A stretch of DNA of 64,000 nucleotides from Gymnogyps californianus (Eukaryota; Chordata; Aves; Accipitriformes; Cathartidae). A program made the position numbers and the translations under genes. The stretch lies in NCBI RefSeq assembly GCF_018139145.2, contig NC_059471.1, positions 98,024,914 through 98,088,913 of the forward strand, written 5' to 3'. Numbering within the stretch: the stretch's first letter is position 1; the number at the start of each line of letters is the position of its first letter. This document shows positions 12,901 through 23,085 of this stretch, piece after piece. The notes under the pieces are model-generated. The model did no database searches, was not told where the DNA came from, and saw only the letters and a program-made list of their open reading frames with translations.

Positions 12901-15900
12901 TGTTCAGGTTGTTCAAGAGCAAACAGAGGTCATCCCTTGAGCAGCTGAACTAACGAACTCTGGGTGTCTGTGGATGCGTGTCTTATGTCTTTTCTTCCAG
13001 AAGTCTCAGCATCCCACCCAGACCCCCAGGACCCCCCTCTCCTCTGCCCACGCCGCCTCCAGCTCCCGCCTGGCAGCCCACAGCTCACGGTGAGGAGGAA
13101 AACTGCCACGGCTCCCCAGTAGGAAGAGCAGCTCACATAAAGCAACACCAATGAAACTCCAACTTACCTGTGCTTAACCCATGTGTCTGACTCGTTGGCC
13201 CTCTCAGTGTAGTTTTCAGGAAGAAAACCCCTGCAGCCAGTCCGATGTGAGGTCCCGATCACCCAGCCTTCGCTCACATCGGACTGCTGCGTCGGGTCAA
13301 CATAGATGAAGTCCCCGGCGTTGATCATGAGTTCGTCGATGTTCTGGGGCTTGTACTGGAAGAGGGCCCTCAGCGTCTGGGGGGAACACGCAGCAGGGTC
13401 AGGCTGCTGCCCGGAGCCCGCTGCTGCATGTGCCGCAGCAGTTCAGGGGATGCTTGTTCAACTCACCACTGAACACAGCAATTGGTACTAGTTTCCACTC
13501 TGCCATGTGCTCTTTAATGGCACTTCAGCAGAGAAAAAGGAAGACACTACCACATTTGCACTATGTGTAAAAATAGGCACTTGGTTTTCATAAAAAATAC
13601 TTTTTTCCTGTAACTAGTACAGACTTATTTGAAAGCAAACATAGCAAAAGTGTTATCAGCTGTTTTTGTGATTACTTGCAGCTCTCCTGCATGTGACCAA
13701 AATCAAATATGTGACTTGTGACAAAGCGATGTACTGATCTGACTACAAAATTTGATCATTCCATAAAGTAAATTTGGAAATGAGAACTGGAAAAATGTTG
13801 ACTGGTTTTAACTAAGAGTCTGTTAAGCAGAAAATCATCAGTGAGAACTGTGCCCTGCTCGCTCGTATTTAATCTATGCAGTTTTCATCATGGCTGGAAC
13901 ACTCAAGAAAACTAACTTTGCTGAATGGAATTTCACTGCAAAACTGTGATTTGACAAATCCTAGCAAATATTCAAGGATCACCATTTCCTGTCTCTTTTA
14001 TTTTCTCATGTCATGGTAAAATCAGTTTTTTCTGCTGGAGTTTGGAATTAGACCTTGCTGTCATGCAGGTCAAGCAGCCTACCATAAAGGTATCTTCTAC
14101 TGATTCATGAGTACAGTTTTGCAACCCAAAGAGGTACTTGAAACAACCATGCTTTTTGAAACACTGTACTGTGCATGCACCGATTTTCTTCATTAAAAAA
14201 AAGGCAAGACGACTGTAGCAAAGAATCTGACCACGGGTTCAGTAAATTAAATAAATCTGATGACAGTACCTGGTAATGCACAAAACGCATGTCCCGTGAG
14301 TAGAGAGCAGCTACCCACTGGCAGGTCTCCCCTGGGTTAATGCATTTGGCCAATTGTTCCAAAGTCTTGTAATGGTGAGGATAAAACTTGTGAGCCAAGG
14401 TAAGGTGGAGCTGCTTTAGGCAGGGCTTCACATGGCAATCTAGGAATGAAACAATCACATCACAACATGGAAGCGAAGGTCATTTAAAGCTCTTCTTGTT
14501 TTATCCTACATGCTTTGCATGATGCAGGAAATATCATAGTAATTAGTAGTAGAGTAGATCATAGTTTCGCTGAATAATAGTTTTGCAGAATGTCGTGGTT
14601 TTAATCATGCCAAAATAATTCACATATCTGGACTGGATTTGCTCCCTGGCTTCAGCTGGGAGAAAAAACTGAACAGGGCTTGAATTCCTCTCCCAGTCTG
14701 AGATGTATTGAACTCGTTTCTCCCAGACGAAGCTATGCTGGGGCTGTGTCCCTTCAGTCTCCACTGGTGATGCAGTTTCCCTTGGAAGTCACTGGAGTGG
14801 GGATTAGGACGTATTTCTCAGGGATGCAGTTGGGCCATCAGGCTGGGCCACAGCACCATGGGGATGGAAGTCTGGGAATAGGGAGTATTATATCCCTGCC
14901 TATCTTGTATATCCCGATCGATGGCCTATCAAGTTACACGGCCAACCATTTCAGCTTCTAGACAAAAGCACTGTGTCTTCAAAGTCTAAAACACGCTCCC
15001 CTAGCCACGCTGTTTTCAAATCTGTAGGAGGAAAGGGTGTTTGCTGGCAGTAAAACATCAGCTAAACTCCCCCGGAGACACAGGAGATGTTTTCAGTACC
15101 ATGCCTAAACATTTGTGCTACGACCCACCCATTTCCCTCTGATGTTGGTCCTACCTGCCAGGGCCGAAGCCTCTGATGAGAATGCCAGAGCAAACTCTTT
15201 GAGGATATTTGCATGGCTGTCACCAATGAAGAAGCCAAGGTAGGTGGTGGATGAATGTAGTGATAGGGAGATGGATGGCGGAAAGCACTGTGAAAAGCTA
15301 TCACAGACTCGCTTTAAGGTGTCATACAATAATTCCACTTTCTGGTCTTCACACTGAAAGAAAACAGGAGGAGCAGGCTTTACCCACCAGCTCAACAGCC
15401 ACTATTGTAGCCTGTGTTATACAGTAGTACCAGAAAACAGTGCGGGCATTGGACTTCCTAAGACAACACACCTATGAACTTGCCTGAAATTCCTGGTATT
15501 AAAATCAGTAATATTGGGCAGTTTCATCAGCACAGTATCCTGGTGCTATAATAGGAGATGGAGCCTTCTACCAGGAGGTGTATCTAGCCTGGGTAGGAAA
15601 GAGCCAAAAGATTTTACTGTCTGACAGGTGTGCAGTAACCTGTCTGAAATGCGGCAGGGATCATGATTTCTCTCTTCAATTCTAAGTACAAATTTGTGTT
15701 ATTGTTATCCTACAATCCTTAGCTGAAATCGCTCCTGCTAAAACCTCGAGATCTCAGATGCTGAGCAACATACCTAGCAAAATTCATAAGGCATCTTTGT
15801 CGTTATGATCCTTAATGCTCTAATCACAGTAAATTAAAGGATTGTACAGAGCCATGCTTCCACAAAAAAGTGGCAATTAAGCAATTTAAGAAGTGAAGAG

Positions 15901-18900
15901 ACAAAGATGGAATTTGTGCTGTCCAGCCAAAGACAGAAACATCAACGATGCTCCATTTCTGTGCTGCGTTATTCTCCTCCGCAGAGCTATTTCTCCATTT
16001 AGCCTTTACACGGGGTCAAGCTGCTGAAGCAGAAGAGCAGAAGAGAAGAAAGGAGCTCCTCCTGCTTAGACCGTCTTTCTCTCTTGAGCATTTCTCAGGC
16101 CACAGGGAGGAGGGCTGCACCAAGGGGTCACCGGGCAGACTGGGCTGTGGGGGGACAGGGGCGGGTGGGATCCTGCACCAGGGCAAGTGCCATGCGGCAG
16201 GCTCCTCTGGGGCCGACAAGTCCAGGAGCTGCAAAAGACATGGGGAGTCAGGAAACAGGAGAGGGCCAGGTCAAGAGAAGGAGGTGGGAGCCAGGTCAGT
16301 GAATCTTGCTTTCTGCCTGTGAGGCGCCCAGGTCAGCTCTTGCTGACAGCCAAGGAGCAGAGAACTGCACCGGAGGGTGCATTTATCCCTAGAACTATGC
16401 TACCTGAAACGGGGCTGAGATGCGCGAGGTGAGGGTTGCAATTCAGTTTTCTCTTCCAGGGGCAGGCCTTTAAACTTGAGACCTTTCAAGAGCATGGCAT
16501 TCGTTATTAATTGATGATTTTTGTTCTGTATAATTGTGATTAATAGCTACAGGGTACCATTCAATATTTTGCAACAAAATACTCTTATTTTCACTGTCTA
16601 TACTTAGTGGCATGGTTTAGCGTAAAAGTATGATCAACAGAATAATTTTTGTCCAGCTGCTCTAGCTCATGTCTCTTTCAGCGCATCTCGGCTGCAGCTG
16701 GTGTTCATGTGCTGCACCATCAACATGCGAAAACGGGATTCCAGGTGGCTCCAGAGTTTTTCCAGACCAGTGACTCTTTGCTGGTCTTTGCTGATACTGG
16801 CACATTCACCTATGCAGGAGAAGCAGCTCTGCTGGGAAGTTCTCTAGAGGGTTACCCAGCATTCAGAAGGCCACCTAGGAGGACAGTAGGATCTCTAGAA
16901 CCAGAAAACAGTCCACCAGGAGTCCAGCTCAGGAGCCTAACTTCCATGTTAAATTATTGACGAAGTGACTCAATTGCACTGCCGGACTCCAGCCTGCCTC
17001 CCCTTGCTCCTTCCATCCCTGTGCATTCTGCTTCTCTCTTTTTCACAACATCCAAGCTTCAATAGAAAGGGTAAAGACTGGGACACGCCACTGTAGCAAT
17101 GACCTTCTGGCTGGGGCGCTCTGGAGGAGGCAGGGGTTTCCCTGAGATTCCCATAGGCATAATACCAAAGTTGTCTACATCCTACGATAATGCTGTCACC
17201 GCTGCACAGCTGGCTGAAGGCAGCCACTGCTGCCCTGGCCAGGAAGGTTTAACATCCTAGGTCGATGCAGCAATGGGCACAGTCTCTGAAGCCTGCCGAT
17301 AGCTGCATGCAGGGAGCAGTGCTTCCTGCTGGCAGGTCCATGTGCAGCCTGGACTGCACGGGGTTGCTCTAGACAGATGCTAGACATGTCACTCAGCTAC
17401 CCTGAAGCATCCCACCGGCCCCAGTGTCCAATTTTTAGGTATGCTGAGGCCTAAGGTGGGTAGCTAAAGTGGGTGGTGGGAAGAAAGCCTGCGGTGCCTA
17501 CGCAGGGGCTGAACACTCAAATATTAAGCAAGCACGCCTGGACGTGGGTCATGTCAGTTTGATCACCACGGAGAAGTTCTGGTGTAAGACAATGGCAGGT
17601 GGCCCAGTTTCACCAGTAGTTGATATCTGACCCTTGCACATCTTTTGTGCCTTACCGTGAAGAAATCGCAGAGAGTGATGTGTGGAAAAATCTCATGGGC
17701 TCTGTTTTTCCCACACTGGCGCTTGCTCTCCTTCCAAAACTCTTGCAGGTGGTTATGCAACCGGCCGGTGGGACACAAGTAAAGAGCATACTCCTGAGGG
17801 ATTGGGTCATCCAAAGAGGGATCATTGCAGTGGGAGTGCAACCTGAAATCAAGAGCGTATCACAGAAAGTAAGTGTGTGCACTGCTTACTCTTGTTTCCT
17901 GTGATTGAAGGCATCCATAGTAGAGACCAGAAAAAGGAAATACAAGGTTGTTATTTTCTTACAAATGAAAAGCTAAAATAAAAGCTCCTTACAAATTTTC
18001 CCTCTGAAATACTAACTAATGGAGAATGGTTTTTTCTTCTGCTTATTTTTTGTGTACTTTACATTTTATTATGTGCCTTCACTTCTTTCAATGTCTGAAA
18101 ATGAAAGAAAACAAAAAGATTTTTTTAAGTTTTTGGGGGTTATTTTCCCCCCTTTTTCATGACTGGAAACAGAGGGCTGGAGGAGGAAAAAGAAGCAATG
18201 GGGAGAAAATGTTGAAGAATGCCAAAATGAAAAATAACTGAAGATTTAAAAAATACTCAAAAAGAGCTAGCATTTTTATTCAGTCCTGGCAAAAGCAAAC
18301 AAGACAAATCAGAAAATGCACAAGCAAAGATTAGAAACTCGTATCCCACATGATAATATACTCCACTATGTTCTGCACATGCTGTATGTTTGGCTTTGCA
18401 GCTATTGGATTGGGAGTGATTGTTGGAAAGCATGGTGGCATCCCTGAAAAAAAATTATTTGGGAAGAATCTGCCATTCTCAAATGTCTCCTCTGGCTTTT
18501 CACAAAAAAAAGAAAAAAAGAAAGAAAGAATCAAACCAAGCCAAAAAAAAAGCACAACAAAACCCAGAAGAGAATGCAAGGAAAGACTGGATTTGATTGC
18601 AGAGTGGATTAAAGCAAAAAAATCAACTATCAATCAGCATATGAATACTCTGTGGGAGTCTTGGTACAGAGGAAAAAACTTTGTAGGGATCAAGATTAAC
18701 AAGTCATTTTGACTCTAATGATATGTCCCTCTGACCATCAGCCTTTCAGCTTATTTTATAATGAGCCTTTCTCAAGGGAAGAGGTCGGGCTGTTTGCCTT
18801 CAGCCATTGCCATTTAACCCCACGTTGTTACTGCACACGTTTGTAACTGCAACCATGGGTTTACAGATACTTTCCCTGTTTCCTTCCTCCTTTCCTTCAG

Positions 18901-21900
18901 GACAGAGAGTCCAGGTTCCCCCCTCAGGCCCCGTGCCCATTGCCCATGGGTGCACACCACGAGGTGTGAGCGCTGTGCCGAGGCAGGGAGGACATTTACC
19001 CCATGGGTGCCTCTGAGCACCTTCCCGGACGTGCCCCGATGCGTGCCCGCAATCCTGGCTTGGAGCACGGGAACGCCTTGCAGAGGCAGTGAGCAGACCT
19101 CGGCGGCCATGGCCATAAATAAGCAGGAGGCTTAAAACTGAGAAGAAGTGTCTGCCCAGAGCAGCTGGTCCCATGAACTGACTAACATCACTGTGGTAAA
19201 AGCAGCTGCTTCTGCCCAAGACTGCCCTTTCCTCCCCAGCTTTTTTGATTTACCCCGGACCTTCTGCAAATAACCTCGCTTCCCAGAATAAGTACAAATA
19301 CAATTATTTCTTTCTCTGTGTGAATTAAAATGAAAAAAAAAAAGGAACTCAGATGCAGGGTTTTTTATGGCAGCTAACTTCAAATTCAGTGACAGAATCA
19401 GCACATGAACAAGGATTTTTAGCCAGGTTTAATGCAAAAGCACTCCTTAGAAATTACAGGTACTTACCATTTTGCAGCATCTTCTATTGTCTTTTGTCCA
19501 GTAGCAACCAAGGCTTTTTGCCTAGAAAAAAACCAAAACGGATTCATCAGAATAACAGAAAGAAAACTCCTAGAAAGAAAAAATGGACATGCTGTGGTCA
19601 CCAAGTCTATTTTCCAGCACAGACAGGACCTTCAACAACTAGCTTACTCCTGACAAATATTAACGTTCTTGAAGCCCTCCAGATAGTTTTTCCCACTGCA
19701 AGTCTGTAATTCCTTGAAGACTGGTAACCTATCCTCCCCACAGGATGTCCTCCTTTGTGTTCTGGAGGTGTTTCTTTAGCAGCGCTACTGACTATGGATT
19801 TCCTTAGGGTTGGGTAAACCATCCATCCATGCACTGTAAGAGCAGGGTTTGCTTGGTTCATAGGATAATGTTCTGGTTCAAGATGCCAGGCTCAAGCCCA
19901 CACGTATAAACAAAGCAAAACATACCTATATTGTGGTTTGAAAATCTGGATTGAGGATCTCCCATAGGCCAACAGAGAGCCAGACCTAAGCCACCAGTTC
20001 ACTCCAAGATGAGGGACAGTATCTCACGTTTCTCTCTGTTAATGCAACTGTCATTCTCTGGGGTCAGATTGGATTTGCATTTCCTTTTCTCACTAGAGCT
20101 TTCAAAATGCCAACTACGTGCTTCACATGAACAAGTCTTTGTGACTAAATGCTAGGTGATGGGTAAAGGATTCCAGTGTTCAAGTAGCACCTGCACTCAT
20201 GAACCCCGTTTCCAGCCCTGTAACCCACCTACAAACTTCTCAGAAGAGACATGAAGGGAAAGTAGAGACAGTGGACATGGAGGAAAACCTGCTAAAGTAC
20301 TTGGCATCTGCTCATCTCTTTCCTTCTCTCTTGAGGCCATCCTTTCTGGCCACTGGGTCCTGAGGGCATTGATTCATTTAGACTCCTCACATTTTTATCC
20401 TCCATCCATCCCTGTGACACCTGACCACGCACCAGCAGTGCAATGAGTGTACTAAGCAGCAGAACTCAGGTTCGTCCTTGGTGCTTCCTCCTAGCTTTCT
20501 GTCTTCTCTCTAGTGAAAAACTACATATGGGCTTGTTAAAAATGTTTAAATGTACTTATGTGTATGTGCAACCATGCCTGGCTCTTTAGCAGGGCTCAAT
20601 ATGGATGAGGGCTAATGTGAGTCTTTCCACTCAAGCTTTACCTTCTACCTTTCTTCTCCTTAAAGTAAATAAACTACCATGGCCAAATCAATGCAAACCC
20701 ATGAGCTAGCGGGTCTAAAACGAGCCCGTGTCCTCTGTGACTGAATACTGCACATTTTCTTTCCATGCCTCTGCTGGCTCCCCCTTCTCCATCACATCAA
20801 ACACAAACAACCTGTATTTTTGATGTTCTCCCCATGCAGCCTTTCCTGCCGTATCCTGTTGAAATGTCAGTGCCTGCCGCTGCTTGGCCAATGATGTCAG
20901 ACTTTGTCAACCACTTGTTACACCTCAAAGTGAATGTTTTACCATTTCATGCCATGTTGGTCCTCCCACTTGGAGAGAAGCTCTGTACAAACAGCCCTGA
21001 AGCCAAATGGAGCTTGACTTCAGCTTTTCTTTACCATAGGGCCTGCAAAATCGTAAATATAGTAAGACAAGCGAGACCTGAGACCACGGACTGTCATGCT
21101 GCTCAGTACTATCTCCTTGCTCCCTTGTGCTCCTCTCTGTGCCTGTTCCCACCTTTCATCTCATCATATATGTTGGCTGTAGGATGCTTTCCAGCAGGGT
21201 TTGTAGAGCCCTGAGCATCAGGAGAGCATTAGGCTGTGACTAGACATCCTATGCTTCCAAGACGAGCAGTGAAGATTGAAAGATAATGCATAGAATAAAT
21301 TCTGTATATACCAATTTCTCTCAGATAGAGAGTAGGAATAAACCATTGAAAATCTGTATTAAAAATAGTATCTTTAAGGCGAGAATAAACTGGCTCTTCC
21401 CTAAAGCAGAAACTGCTGACACAGTTCAGTTCTGTGTAAGTACCAGGGGAGGCCCATTTTGTTGATCTGATGCTAGGCTTGATCTTCACATATCTGGTTT
21501 TTGTTCTTTGGGGAAATGTTGCTTTGGCATGCTGGTTCTACATTATGAAAGATTTTGTAATATTTCCACCCAGCCTCATTTTTCTCAGGCCAGGACATCT
21601 CAAAAGAACAACTTTTCAGTACTTTAATTTACAGTTCAATCCAGGAACTACAGAGACAGCTAAAAGGTTTTATAAAAACACAATCAAAATTTTGAAGGTC
21701 TTAAAGTCAATAAAAGCAAATAAATTAAAAAATAAAGTGCTTTTGACCATTTTGTCATTTTATGTCAATTTGCCTAGTACTTCTGCCACTGCTTCTTGAT
21801 TTTGACCTGGAAAGCACAAAGCCATCTCAGTAATGGCAGGAAGTGTTTCGAAGGGGATTTGAAGAACATCACATACAGGACAAAAAATTCGAAAACTAAC

Positions 21901-23085
21901 CATTACTTTAGGGTGACCAAACTTACAGTATTACTAGAGAAATGATGAGCCAGGTTTTCAGCTGCACAGCTAAAATTCCACTGTGCATAACTGGGAACAA
22001 GGGACCCACAGTTTCCTTGTAAGCTGCGCTCATCATGTCTAAAGTTGATCCACTAAACACAGCTGTTCCTAAAAAAGCAACACAGCACTTAGGAATGGAG
22101 CTTTTTCAACTTGCTTAATTTTCAGTCAAAAGGGAGAGATATTGCTCTCCTTTCTAAAATATTTTTCTGAGGGGTTCTTTGACATTTAAATTAAAAAAAA
22201 ATTATTTTTTGAACAGTTTGAACTGAAGCATCCATACTTGCCCTTCAGAAGTTGGAAAATCCTCCCCAAAACTTCCCTGTCCAACCAGAGCAATGTTTGG
22301 GGAGGAGTGACCACCACATTTCTTTTTTATTAACTTGGTTAGCTGCCACCAGTTAATCTCTCATCCATTGATGTTGCCATGAATTGCGCCTTATTCTTTA
22401 CTATTACGTTTTCCAGGTAGGACATGCTTTTGGAACAAGATCCTGATTCAAGACAGGAAGAACAATTGACAGACTTATGTGGCATCTTGTTAAGGAAAGC
22501 CTGCTCTTTTAAAACAGTTTCCAGTGACAAAATCCAGCAGGAGATCTTTGCCAGGCCTGCAAAAAACTTTGGGTAGAAATTACATTCACATTTAACTCCC
22601 TTATAATAACAGTGATAAGCAGAAAAAATGAAGGAGGATATATCCCAAGAGCAAACTATGGACATCAGCTTCTTAAGTCATTGTGAAGCCTCTCAACTTG
22701 AAGACGTGGAAGGGCGTGTGTCTTCAGATATACACAGTATTCATAAAAATGGATACAAAGCAGGTTGTTTTTGCAATATGAGCAATACACACTGCTCTAC
22801 AAGAAATTCAAAGCAAGACAGGTCTGATCCCCATATAGGGACATCACACCCAGGAAGCAGCACGCTCTCCTGATGAAAGAAGCAAGCTGCCTGCTGTCAG
22901 GATCTTATGAGAAATACCTCTCACATCTTAAATACCTCTTACTGTGCAAAGGCAGCCGAAAACATTACTCACGCGATATAAGCTGGGAATCCTTTGGCGA
23001 GGAGAGACTCGAGGAGTACAGAGGTGCTTTTGGTCCTGTGCTTGTTGGACACCTTTGCATAGAGTTGTGTCTCAGCCACCGCCAT
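773..23085 (-). CDS. UBASH3A: UBASH3A (TULA / STS-2), complete gene, 14 coding exons
   Basis: Join (transcription order): 23085-22973, 19521-19468, 17842-17656, 15353-15155, 14439-14270, 13376-13168, 12304-12178, 10198-10090, 8681-8559, 7760-7668, 6602-6458, 2548-2442, 1928-1822, 910-773. All introns are GT-AG and all phases agree, giving 1881 nt and 626 aa; human isoforms are about 623 and 661 aa. Domains: UBA (about 20-60), 2H phosphodiesterase with two H-x-T motifs (H110-x-T112, H196-x-T198), SH3 (about 243-305), and a C-terminal histidine phosphatase with RHGE (R368, H369), LFEW and the second catalytic His in GHG (H553). In mammals the protein is cytoplasmic, binds ubiquitin and Cbl, and dampens T-cell receptor signalling; its phosphatase is much weaker than that of UBASH3B. 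The start ATG at 23085 opens MAVAETQLYAKVSN, the family N-terminus. The C-terminus ends NWRNGIVED, unlike human. Identification is from remembered similarity and is very secure. Confidence 0.96.
1822..1928 (-). CDS. UBASH3A: UBASH3A coding exon 13 (second catalytic His)
   Basis: 35 codons, VILIVGHGSSLASFTRPLIG to DFAQVVRK. GHG carries the second active-site His (H553). The human residues around it read SHGST, so the site differs slightly. The donor is AAG|GTAAGA. Confidence 0.95.
2442..2548 (-). CDS. UBASH3A: UBASH3A coding exon 12 (phosphatase)
   Basis: 35 codons, GNFPLSSLVTSESYEEYVSR to ACPSK. ESYEEYVSR matches the helix preceding the second catalytic histidine. The acceptor is ATTGTCAG and the donor G|GTAAAG. 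Confidence 0.94.
4310..4580 (+). repeat. Old, degraded CR1-type LINE 3' fragment
   Basis: The stretch with GACATGATAACAGTCTACAA, followed by AAAGG-TTGT-AAGAGGAA and TCTCCATG-like words, follows the order of an ancient amniote CR1 3' region. It has many substitutions and indels and lies in UBASH3A intron 11. No tail or target duplication is visible, and the borders are approximate. Confidence 0.5.
6458..6602 (-). CDS. UBASH3A: UBASH3A coding exon 11 (phosphatase)
   Basis: 47 codons, LKLDQKVKIRVEPGLFEWTK to CYKIDTSY. The Glu of LFEW is the expected catalytic acid region. The acceptor is TCTTGCAG and the donor AG|GTAATT. It is followed by a 3.9 kb intron. Confidence 0.95.
7143..7197 (+). repeat. 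55-nt uninterrupted homopurine tract
   Basis: Only A and G on the plus strand, inside UBASH3A intron 10. In the transcript this is a homopyrimidine stretch, but it lies more than 500 nt from either splice site of the intron. Such tracts can adopt triplex (H-DNA) structure. Confidence 0.85.
7668..7760 (-). CDS. UBASH3A: UBASH3A coding exon 10 (phosphatase)
   Basis: 30 codons, EALLDQEVIVSYVYSSPALR to QTAQHILQ. SSPALRCVQTA is the conserved S-P-A-x-R-x-x-Q-T-A motif of the histidine phosphatase fold. Phase 2 in, phase 1 out. Confidence 0.95.
8559..8681 (-). CDS. UBASH3A: UBASH3A coding exon 9 (phosphatase)
   Basis: 40 codons, RYYRADLNFPSTLPKRKD to CCGVFQSRLI. The acceptor is CATTTCAG and the donor G|GTAAGC. 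The stretch YRADLNFPSTLP is typical of UBASH3 proteins. Confidence 0.94.
10090..10198 (-). CDS. UBASH3A: UBASH3A coding exon 8 (phosphatase RHGE motif)
   Basis: 36 codons beginning LSQNATLRRGVLVMRHGERV. RHGE is the signature of the histidine phosphatase superfamily; H369 is the expected phospho-accepting His. The exon ends WLQQCFTAD with donor G|GTGAGT. Confidence 0.95.
12011..12049 (+). repeat. (TG)n-(TA)n microsatellite
   Basis: Short composite dinucleotide repeat in UBASH3A intron 7, about 130 bp downstream of exon 7 in the gene's direction. Confidence 0.85.
12178..12304 (-). CDS. UBASH3A: UBASH3A coding exon 7 (linker)
   Basis: 42 codons, EYVFVTASRPFTQTE to TNVLSLQ, joining SH3 to phosphatase. 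This is the least conserved exon, consistent with an unstructured linker. It was placed by phase (G + GAA; donor CAG|GTAATT) and by the family's LSLQ at the junction. The acceptor is TTTCTACAG. Confidence 0.88.
13168..13376 (-). CDS. UBASH3A: UBASH3A coding exon 6 (SH3 domain)
   Basis: 69 codons from TLRALFQYKPQNIDEL to the split Arg of SDTWVKHR. It contains the SH3 core with ALFQY, GDFIYVD, GWVIG and the FLPENY ligand-groove motif. In mammals this domain contacts Cbl and dynamin. The acceptor has a C-rich tract. Confidence 0.96.
14270..14439 (-). CDS. UBASH3A: UBASH3A coding exon 5 (second 2H motif)
   Basis: Encodes CHVKPCLKQLHLTLAHKFYP through SRDMRFVHYQ. HLT (196-198) is the second H-x-T motif, pairing with exon 3. 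The acceptor is CCTAG and the donor CAG|GTACTG, phase 0. Confidence 0.95.
15155..15353 (-). CDS. UBASH3A: UBASH3A coding exon 4 (2H phosphodiesterase core)
   Basis: 66 codons opening CEDQKVELLYDTLKR, with LHSSTTYLGFFIG in the middle and SEASALA at the end. The acceptor TTTCTTTCAG and donor G|GTAGGA join in phase to the neighbouring exons. Confidence 0.95.
17656..17842 (-). CDS. UBASH3A: UBASH3A coding exon 3 (first 2H motif)
   Basis: 62 codons starting LHSHCNDPSLDDPIPQEYAL, nearly identical to the human exon, and ending HITLCDFFT. HIT (residues 110-112) is the first H-x-T of the 2H phosphodiesterase fold. The donor is ACG|GTAAGG, phase 0. Confidence 0.95.
19468..19521 (-). CDS. UBASH3A: UBASH3A coding exon 2 (54-nt, UBA domain)
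   Basis: A small exon (1 + 51 + 2 nt) encoding QKALVATGQKTIEDAAK, the rest of the UBA three-helix bundle. The acceptor is TTTCTAG and the donor TG|GTAAGT. The split Trp codon is completed by the first base of exon 3. Intron 1 upstream is 3.45 kb. Confidence 0.93.
22973..23085 (-). CDS. UBASH3A: UBASH3A coding exon 1
   Basis: Residues 1-37 plus two bases of codon 38. The start is fixed by the family N-terminus, with MAVAETQLYAKVSN at the ATG. It contains the first UBA helix (LLESLLAKGFP). The donor is GC|GTGAGT. An upstream 5' UTR or TSS could not be placed; a (GA)n tract lies about 90 bp 5' of the ATG. Confidence 0.93.
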